Below are positions 47,774 through 57,000 of a stretch of DNA of 64,000 nt, one piece after another (position 1 is the first letter of the stretch; each line of letters opens with the position of its first letter). A program made the position numbers and the translations under genes. The stretch spans positions 3,183,501 through 3,247,500 of the forward strand of contig CATNEN010000038.1 in the NCBI GenBank assembly GCA_950097015.1. The letters are read 5' to 3'. The notes beneath the pieces were generated by a model. That model had not been told where the DNA came from and searched no databases. It worked only from the letters and a program-made list of their open reading frames with translations. This DNA is from Macrostomum hystrix (taxonomy: Eukaryota; Platyhelminthes; Macrostomidae).

Positions 47774-50700
47774 CTAGCAATGCTGAGCCTAGTTATCTAT
47801 AAAAGTGTTGAGCCTAGATAACTATCAATGCTGAGCCTAGTTTTCTATCGATTCTGACCCTTGGAACCTATCAATTCTGAGCTTGGATATCTATCAATGC
47901 TGAGCCTAGATATCTATCAATGTTGAGCCTAGATAACTATCAATGCTGAGCCTAGTTATCTATAAAAATGTTGAGCCTAGATAACTATCAATGCTGAGCC
48001 TAGATAACTATCAATGCTGAGCCTAGATAACTATCAATGCTGTGCCTAGATAGCTATCAATGCTGAGCCTAGATAACTATCAATGCTGTGCCTAGAGAAC
48101 TATCAATCCTAAGCCTAGATAACTATCAATGCTGAGCCTAGATAGCAATCAATGCTGAGCCTAGGTAACTATCAATGCTGAGCCTAGGTAACTATCAATG
48201 CTAAGCCTAGGTAACTATCAATGCTGAGCCTAGGTAACTATCAATGCTGAGCCTAGGTAACTATCAATGCTAAGCCTAGATAACTATCAATGCTCAGCCT
48301 AGGTAACTATCAATGCTGAGCCTAGGTAACTATCAATGCTGAGCCTAGGTAACTATCAATGCTGAGCCTAGGTAACTATCAATGCTGAGCCTAGTTATCT
48401 ATAAAAATGTTGAGCCTAGATAACTATCAATCCTAAGCCTAGATAACTATCAATCCTAAGCCTAGATAACTATCAATGTTGAGCCTAGGTAACTATCAAT
48501 GCTGAGCCTAGGTAACTATCAATGCTGAGCCTAGTTATCTATAAAAATGTTGAGCCTAGATAACTATCAATCCTAAGCCTAGATAACTATCAATCCTAAG
48601 CCTAGATAACTATCAATGTTGAGCCTAGATAACTATCAATGCTGAGCCTAGGTAACTATCAATGCTGAGCCTAGTTATCTATAAAAATGTTGAGCCTAGA
48701 TAACTATCAATGCTGAGCCAAGATAACTATCAATGCTGAGCCTAGATAACTATCAATGCTGTGCCTAGATATCTATCAATGCTGAGCCTAGATATCTATC
48801 AATGTTGAGCCTAGTTAACTATCAATGCTGAGCCTGGATAACTATCAATGTTGAGCCTAGATAACTATCAATGCTGAGCCTAGATATTTATCAATGTTGA
48901 GCCTAGATAACTATCAATGCTGAGCCTAGATAACTATCAATGCTGAGCCTAGAAAACTATCAATGCTGAGCCTAGATAACTATCAATGCTGTGCCTAGAT
49001 GACTATCAATGCTGTGCCTAGTTATCTATAAAAATGTTGAGCCTAGATAACTATCAATGCTGAGCCTAGTTTTCTATCAATTCTGAGCTTGGATATCTAT
49101 CAATGCTGAGCCTAGATAACTATAAAAATGTTGAGCCTAGATACTATCAATGCTGAGCCTAGTTATCTATAAAAATGTTGAGCCTAGATAACTATCAATG
49201 CTGAGCCTAGGTAACTATCAATGCTAAGCCTAGGTAACTATCAATGCTGAGCCTAGGTAACTATCAATGCTGAGCCTAGGTAACTATCAATGCTAAGCCT
49301 AGATACTATCAATGCTGAGCCTAGTTATCTATAAAAGTGTTGAGCCTAGATAACTATCAATGCTGAGCCTAGTTTTCTATCGATTCTGACCCTTGGAACC
49401 TATCAATTCTGAGCTTGGATATCTATCAATGCTGAGCCTAGATATCTATCAATGTTGAGCCTAGATAACTATCAATGCTGAGCCTAGTTATCTATAAAAA
49501 TGTTGAGCCTAGATAACTATCAATGCTGAGCCTAGATAACTATCAATGCTGAGCCTAGATAACTATCAATGCTGTGCCTAGATAGCTATCAATGCTGAGC
49601 CTAGATAACTATCAATGCTGTGCCTAGAGAACTATCAATCCTAAGCCTAGATAACTATCAATGCTGAGCCTAGATAGCAATCAATGCTGAGCCTAGGTAA
49701 CTATCAATGCTGAGCCTAGGTAACTATCAATGCTAAGCCTAGGTAACTATCAATGCTAAGCCTAGGTAACTATCAATGCTGAGCCTAGGTAACTATCAAT
49801 GCTGAGCCTAGGTAACTATCAATGCTAAGCCTAGATAACTATCAATGCTCAGCCTAGGTAACTATCAATGCTGAGCCTAGGTAACTATCAATGCTGAGCC
49901 TAGGTAACTATCAATGCTGAGCCTAGGTAACTATCAATGCTAAGCCTAGGTAACTATCAATGCTGAGCCTAGGTAACTATCAATGCTGAGCCTAGGTAAC
50001 TATCAATGCTAAGCCTAGGTAACTATCAATGCTGAGCCTAGGTAACTATCAATGCTGAGCCTAGTTATCTATAAAAATGTTGAGCCTAGATAACTATCAA
50101 TCCTAAGCCTAGATAACTATCAATCCTAAGCCTAGATAACTATCAATGTTGAGCCTAGATAACTATCAATGCTGAGCCTAGGTAACTATCAATGCTGAGC
50201 CTAGTTATCTATAAAAATGTTGAGCCTAGATAACTATCAATGCTGAGCCTAGTTTTCTATCGATTCTGACCCTTGGAACCTATCAATTCTGAGCTTGGAT
50301 ATCTATCAATGCTGAGCCTAGATATCTATCAATGTTGAGCCTAGATAACTATCAATGCTGAGCCTAGATAACTATCAATGCTGTGCCTAGATAACTATCA
50401 ATGCTGAGCCTAGATAACTATCAATGCTGAGCCTAGATAACTATTAATGCTGAGCCTAGATAACTATCAATGCTGAGCCTAGTTATCTACAAAAATGTTG
50501 TGCCTAGATAACTATCAATGCTGTGCCTAGTTTTCTATCGATTCTGACCCTTGGAACCTATCAATTCTGAGCTTGGATATCTATCAATGCTGAGCCTAGA
50601 TGTCTATAAAAATGTTGATCCTAGATATTTATCGATTCTGAGCCTAGTAATCTATCAATTCTGGGCCTAGATTTATATCAATGCTGAGCCTAGTTAACTA

Positions 50701-51594
50701 TCAATGCTGAGCCTAGATAACAATTGATGCTGTGCCTAGATATCTATAAAAATGTTGAGCATAGATAACTATCAATGCTGTGCCTAGATAACTATCAATG
50801 CTGAGCCTAGTTAACTATCAATGCTGAGCCTAGTTAACTATCAATGCTGAGCCTAGATAACAATTGATGCTGTGCCTAGATATCTATAAAAATGTTGAGC
50901 ATAGATAACTATCAATGCTGTGCCTAGATAACTATCAATGCTGAGCCTAGATATCTATCAATGCTTTTGCAAGTAAGTAAGCAAGTAAGCAAGTAGGTAA
51001 GCAAGTATAATCAAGAAATGTTACTTGCTGCCAAGAAAGGCCGATCACTTGAATCAATGCAGTTCTCAGCTGTTGCCTTTGGAGTATGCTGTGATGTGAA
51101 TGAATCTGCTATAATTGAAATCTGCTATATCTGCTAAATGAGTTTGAATAAAACTCAATAAATAAAAATAAAAAAATATCTCAGTGCCGAACAGATAACA
51201 GAAGCCAGCTCAGCCTGTGCACATTGGACAGTAATTATCTCGCCAGTGGGGTTGACACAGCTATGCACATTTGGGTGAGAAATTCCTTATCAGTACGCTC
51301 GCCTAACAAAACTGGCTCTGATGCAATCATTAAATTTGGCACTGGAGGCCTCACTGTGCACAAGCTGAAAACAAGAATGCATTAGAAAAGCCTATTTAAA
51401 ACAGTTTTTCGAATATTTAATCCCCTTGGCAATGGAATTAAGCTTAATAAAAATACGTGTACCGATTCCGGCCCATTTGTGATCTTTTGGCGAAGGAATT
51501 GTGAAAATCGGTTGAGCCGTTCGGGAGCTAGTCGATTGCAAACATACAAGCAAGCAAGCAAGCAAGCAAGATTTTCATTTTTAGTATATTAATA
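47774..51594 (-). mobile_element. Helitron element 8, deletion derivative of the autonomous type
   Basis: Starts at the 3' end with CTAGCAATG, then goes straight into a 23-bp array. The hairpin is absent. The 5' part (50965-51594) matches the leader of element 9, including GGCCGATCACTTG and the 180-bp terminal region. It looks like element 9 with everything between its first 8 or so 3' bases and its leader array deleted, at a CAAT microhomology. 5' end reads TATTAATATAC. Confidence 0.84.
47780..50960 (+). repeat. 23-bp satellite inside element 8
   Basis: About 138 copies of a 23-bp unit made of GAGCCTAGATAACTATCA plus ATGCT, with TAGTTATCTATAAAAATGTT variants. Long blocks recur (for example around 47790-48050 and 49310-49570), so it has higher-order structure. 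Same unit as the array at 60180-61080. Confidence 0.96.
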
Positions 51595-51623
51595 CTAGCA
51601 ATTTGTGCCCCCCTTTGGGGAGC
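51595..51623 (-). other. 3' terminus of the autonomous Helitron (hairpin plus CTAG)
   Basis: Minus strand: stem GCTCCCC/GGGGGGC with one wobble pair, AAA loop, spacer ACAAATTG, CTAG. Stem length, loop length and spacer equal those of the other two terminus types in the array. It would serve as the rolling-circle termination signal. Confidence 0.85.
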
Positions 51624-51872
51624 TTAAACCTAAAGGCAACTTTGAAATTATGAAACAATTTTGGTTAGTCAATAAAAAAATGTATAGCAGCTAACGAAGT
51701 TCAGTATTTAAACAAACAAAAATGTAAACTTTTATTGACGACCTAATAAAATGAAATAAAATAAAATCTCTTTTATTGATGCTCCTTTGTCCTTTACCAT
51801 ACAAATCTAGACAGTCCCTTGTCCAAATATATACTGATTTAGGTGCTGATTCAGATGCATCTGCAGAAATCG

Positions 51873-52460
51873 CCACCAGCAAGACCAGAAACCCTGCACA
51901 GTTTGATCAACTGGATCTATTCCCAGGTGTCAGTCTTTCTACTTGCTGGCTTCAAGTCCGCATGGGAGATTGAATTTGAGAAGTCAATAATAGTAAAATA
52001 AGAAATGTAGCAATCAATCCACTTTAGGCCAGTTAATAACTGCAAACTCATTCTCACATATTTCAGTGACAATAAAATTAGTAGTGAGGTGGGGGTTGGG
52101 CAGATGCTTCTGCAGAGTTTGCCACCAGCAAGACCAGAAACCCTGCACAGTTTGATCAAATTGATCTATTCCCAGGTGTCAGTCTTTCTACTTGCTGGCT
52201 TCAAGTCCGCATGGGAGATTGAATTTGAGAAGTCAATAATAGTAAAATAAGAAATGTAGCAATCAATCCACTTTAGGCCAGTTAATAACTGCAAACTCAT
52301 TCTCACATATTTCAGTGACAATAAAATTAGTAGTGAGGTGGGGGTTGGGCAGATGCTTCTGCAGAGTTTGCCACCAGCAAGACCAGAAACCCTGCACAGT
52401 TTGATCAAATGGATCTATTCTCAGGTGTCAGTCTTTCTGCTTGCTGGCTTCAACTCCGCA
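51873..52460. repeat. 249-bp tandem duplication in the Helitron 3' region
   Basis: Two nearly identical 249-bp copies (51873-52121, 52122-52370) and a partial third to about 52460. Each contains GCCACCAGCAAGACCAGAAA. Short open frames on both strands resemble nothing I know. 52461-52720 is unique. Confidence 0.85.
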
Positions 52461-52721
52461 TCGTGGGAGACATGCATGGGGGCTAAGCAATGCACTCAGC
52501 ACACTCAGCAGCTGGGAACAGCTGTTTACTCTCGAATTAAGCATCACAAGGAGCCTACAGGTCTGCTAAGGCTACTTCAGACCATGGTTGCATAGTCTCT
52601 CCAGTTTAAGCAGAAGAAAGTATGGATCATGAAAGTAGCGAACATGTACTTTTCAACTGCTTCTCAGGGCCCACACTATGCAGCCAACCTGCTCTCACTA
52701 CAGTGGCACGAAACCTTACAA

Positions 52722-53025
52722 TGCTAATCTATATTTGTCTACATTTTATTTTCAAGCTTTTGCTTGCAATTTTCGCACATGAAGTGCTCAATTATTTCTA
52801 GCTAATCTATATTTGTCTACATTTTATTTTCAAGCTTTTGCTTGCAATTTTCGCACATGAAGTGCTCAATTATTTCTAGCTAATCTATATTTGTCTAATT
52901 TTTTTCAAGCTTTTGCCTGCAATTTTCGCACATGAAGTGCTCAATTATTTCTAGCTAATCTATATTTGTCTAATTTTTTTCAAGCTTTTACTTGCAATTT
53001 TCGCACATGAATGAGTAATTCTTTT
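52722..53025. repeat. 78-bp tandem repeat in the Helitron 3' region
   Basis: About 3.8 copies starting GCTAATCTATATTTGTCTA at 52722, 52800, 52879 and 52955. AT-rich, non-coding. Lies downstream of the Rep-helicase stop codon. Confidence 0.88.
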
Positions 53026-53279
53026 CTATAATAGCTAGAATTATGTTTGTATCTGTTTGTTAATTAGCGAGCTTGAGTAGCATCGCATTTTTTCAAAATT
53101 TTATATGCTTCAGCTTTTGGCTGGTAATAATCTGACTAAATGGCTTTAACTATGGTGGTGCACTTGTTTTTAAGGTTTTTAGTGCCACTGTAACAGGATT
53201 TGAACTGATATGCCTTCCATGGGCCCATGGTGTTAAACACCATTTACATATCAGGTGGCTCAACTTGTGATACCGAGGT

Positions 53280-54077
53280 TCAGTCACTCAGCACCTCAGG
53301 GTACACGACATTTCTCGTCCGCTCACCGGAGATCCGGACGCGCACGCTGTCGACATTCTTGGCCCGGGACAGCGCCGTGTACAGCTGGCCGTGGGCGAAG
53401 CAGCCGACAGCTAGGTCGATGCCCACGGTGTCGAGCGACTGGCCCTGCGACTTGTGGATCGTCAGGCAGAAGCTCGGCTTGACTGGGAACTGCAGCCGCT
53501 TGAAGCAGACTGGCAGGTCAGCATTGTTGGGCTCCAGTGGAATCCGCGGCAGCAGGATCTCATCTCCAGTGAACTGGCCGGCAGCGACTTTGCAGCGCAG
53601 CACATTCTCGCCCAGCTCCAGGATGATCAGCCGGGTGCCGTTGCACAGCCGTGGCGGATTCAGATTCCGCAGCAGAACCAGCGGCATGCCCACCTTGAGC
53701 TTCAGCAGGTGAGCAGGGAAGTTCGGAGCATCCAGCTGATTCAGCAGCTCCGGAGGAAAGTGCGTGGCCGCTTCCTCGTCAGCCACGCTGTCCACTGAGC
53801 GATACTCGCGCAGTTGGCCTGGGAACATGGCCAGGCACTCGTTGTTGATCGCGTCAACCGCATCGTTGTAGGGCGCCAGAATGGCTCGGCTGGCAAAGTA
53901 GCCGTCGCGCTCCGCTGACGCCTCGAACGAAGGGTACACGAACTGGATCAGCTCGGACAGCGGTGCCTCCGTCGGAATGATGATCTTGGCAGGAAGGCAG
54001 ACCGTGTCGTCTGACTGATCGGCTACCCCAGAGCCGATCTGTGTGGGGTTGGCAGGTAAATGCACGAGAACTGCAGC
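53280..54077 (-). CDS. RepHel exon 9: PIF1 helicase C-terminal motifs
   Basis: Acceptor ACCTCACAG at 54078; the in-frame choice over a second AG 9 bp further in. AILAPYNDAVDAIN, GMPLVLLRNLNPPRLCNGTR, LTIHKSQGQSLD and YTALSRAKN follow. Stop TGA at 53280-53282. Confidence 0.94.
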   Translation of the reverse strand, partial: AAVLVHLPANPTQIGSGVADQSDDTVCLPAKIIIPTEAPLSELIQFVYPSFEASAERDGYFASRAILAPYNDAVDAINNECLAMFPGQLREYRSVDSVADEEAATHFPPELLNQLDAPNFPAHLLKLKVGMPLVLLRNLNPPRLCNGTRLIILELGENVLRCKVAAGQFTGDEILLPRIPLEPNNADLPVCFKRLQFPVKPSFCLTIHKSQGQSLDTVGIDLAVGCFAHGQLYTALSRAKNVDSVRVRISGERTRNVVYPEVLSD

Positions 54078-57000
54078 CTGTGAGGTTATCTAAAAACAGC
54101 AAGAACAAAGCTTACCTGCATGAGCAGCTGCATATAGCGATGGTACAGCTCAGCATCAGCACAGCTCTGCAGCCGGATGTTCTTGGATAGGCGGTGCCTC
54201 CGGAACAAAGACCACAGCGGGGACTTGCTAACACACGCCAGGATGTTGTTAGCGCGCGTGCCATTTTTCACCACCGGCAGCAGCTGGCGAAAGTCTCCAG
54301 CGCAGACCACGACGATTCCGCCGAACGGGCAGTCCTGCTTCCGCAGGTCTCGCAGACTGCGGTCGACAGCCTCCAGGTCCTTCCGGTTTGTCATGGAGAT
54401 CTCGTCCCAGACGATCAGCCGTACAGTGCGAAAGACTGCGGCCAGCTTAGACTGCGCTCGGACAGAACACACGTCCTTGTCAGAGCGAACCAGCCGCACT
54501 GGGATCTTGAATCTGGCGAAAAATGTAGATTGAGACTGAATGAGCAGGAGAACATTAAGTGTGAATTTGATTTCCATTAAAAAACGCACGTTGAATGCGC
54601 CGTCTGCCCGCCTGGCAGCAGGGTGGCTGCGATTCCCGACGACGCAACAGCCAGGGCGACTTCCCCTCGACTCCGCACAAACGCCAGCAAAACCTCCAGC
54701 AGGAAGGTCTTGCCAGTGCCTGCCGGAGCGTCAATGAAATGCAGGCCGCCCGAGCCAGCGACAAGATCCACAGTCACAGCCTCGTAGATGGCCATCTGCT
54801 CGGCCGTGAGCATTGGCAGCCGCATCTCGGTGATCTCCGCCTGTTCGACCGTGTCAAACTGCAGCGGCCCGACTTGCGGCATTGCAGAGGCAGCAGGCAG
54901 TCCGTACTCTTGCAGACTGCGGCCGCCCATTGACGTCAGCATGCTCTGCAGCTCCCGCAGAGCCAGGTCGCTGACTTCCTCGGCGCTTAAGTCCGGTTGG
55001 TGGAAGCGCAGGTCTTCGCAGAGATCCTCTGCAAACCTGCTCCACAGATCAGCGCCGTCGTCTGGCTCGCCCCAGATGAGAACGACAGCCAGCAGGTGCC
55101 TCAGAGCTCGCGGCATTCGGCTCTGGACAGCCTCAGTCATGCAGCGATGCCAGTGATCATCACGCTGCAGCAGGCCGAGAGCCATGCAGGCGGCCTTGGC
55201 GCTGGCACAATGCACGCCGGCCACGGTCTGCAGCGACTCGAAGCTGGTCGGTCCTCGCACGTGCAGCAGCAACAGCCGCAGGTAGAACAGGTCACCAGCT
55301 CTAGGACTGACCGTGTACATCCGCGCAATGTTGGTGTTGCGCTTCACGCCGGGATGTCCTTCGACATCGACGCCCTGCTTGGCTCGACGCCACTCTCTCG
55401 CACTCGGGTGCCACACGAAGAAGGTGGGCACCTCTGTGTAGAGTAGCAGGCGGGCGAACTCGTCAGTGCGGCACAGCTTGAAGAAGGCCGTCAGTGTCGA
55501 GTCTCGTGGCGCCTTTGCTCTGGCGCCCGCGGTCTGCTCGTTGAAGTACACGAGCTGCTCTTCCGACTTGTGCACACAGAGTCGGATGACCGCTGGGAAC
55601 CTGTTGTGCACCTGGGCAAAGGTGAGGATATTTTTTGAGCATCAGAGCTGCTGAAAAAAACGTAATGCAGTACTAAAAGCACAGGCAATGAAAGCAGAGC
55701 AGAGCAATTACCTCAAAGGCCAAGATGGTGTTAACAGCTTCCATCGGACCAATGTAGCGTGCAGACAGGTACTCGGAGATTTCATCACGGGGCTTCTCCG
55801 GCTGCTCAGATTGAGCACTCGGCTGAGCTTCAGCAGCTCCTGCGGCGGCGGCGACTTTGAAAACCGCCATGTCGCCATTCTTCATCAAGTACTTGATCAC
55901 GTACTTGACAGACTTGACAGTGGCACAAACCTCTACGTTCAAATGGCACGCGAACTGTAGCAGCAGGTCAGGGTTGTATGGCACCACCCACCTGGTGATT
56001 GGAGGGAAGCAGCGGCTTGCAGAGCACAGAAATGCTATGGCCACGCAGCTACTGACTCACCTGTTGTCCATTTGGATGCTGCGACCCTTGAACAGTTTGT
56101 CCACCGTGAAGCCTCCCATCTCAGGGGAGCGCCTCCTGTAGAACGGATAGCCGCTGTCGCTCGTCAGCGTCACCGGCTGGAAGTCCTTCGGGAAGCTCTT
56201 GCTGCACTTGCCGTTCTCCATGCAAGGGCAGGCCGGGTTCAGCTCGCCACACGGCCCGTGGATCATGTGGGTCTTGACCAGCTCGTGCAGCACTGGCTGC
56301 CGCTGTGGGTCTGGGATCTCCGCAGACACGATGGCATCGTAGCGATCCGGGGTGACTCGACTCCCGTTCGCCAGCCAGAGCAGGAAGTGCACATGGGGAA
56401 GGCCTGAGGCGAGTTGATAAAAGCATGCGGACTCGTTATTCCAGGCTGTTAATATTGCCAATGTCTGCATGAAAATCTGATTTTACTCACCGCGCTTCTG
56501 GTACTCCAAGGAGCACACATGCGCAGCCTCCTTGCCAAAACGCTTCCTGAGCACTTCAAGCAGAGCCTTTTTCTTCAGTTCAAAGACTCGAGTCACAATG
56601 TCCGGGCGGTCCTCTGCCCGCTGACCGGGCAGCAGCTGCACGCTGATTTCCGGCCACTTCGGGTTGCATGTGGCTGTGACAAACAGGTCCGGCTTGCCGA
56701 ACTTGTGCACGTAGGCCATTGCATCTTGCAGCCGCTCCATCAGGTACCTGGGTCCACCTACAAAGCTGGAAGACAGGTACACATGGGCAGGCTTACCAAT
56801 CTCATTGGGGTCTCTCTCGGTGCTCCTGCCATCAGCAGCGAACAGAGCGTCTCGCAGGCCGCTGTAGGTCTCGCTGCGCAGGTCGTTCTGATGAGTGCGC
56901 AGGTACAGCAGCCTCTCGGACTCGATCTTGGCAGCCATGTCAACCAGGTACTGCTGGAAGAGGCGCCTGCCGTGGTGCAGCACGTTGAACTGGCCAGCTC

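Noticed and set aside
52338-52595. 85-residue plus-strand frame in the Helitron 3' region
   Set aside because: No recognised domain, overlaps a tandem duplication, and lies opposite to the element's gene.
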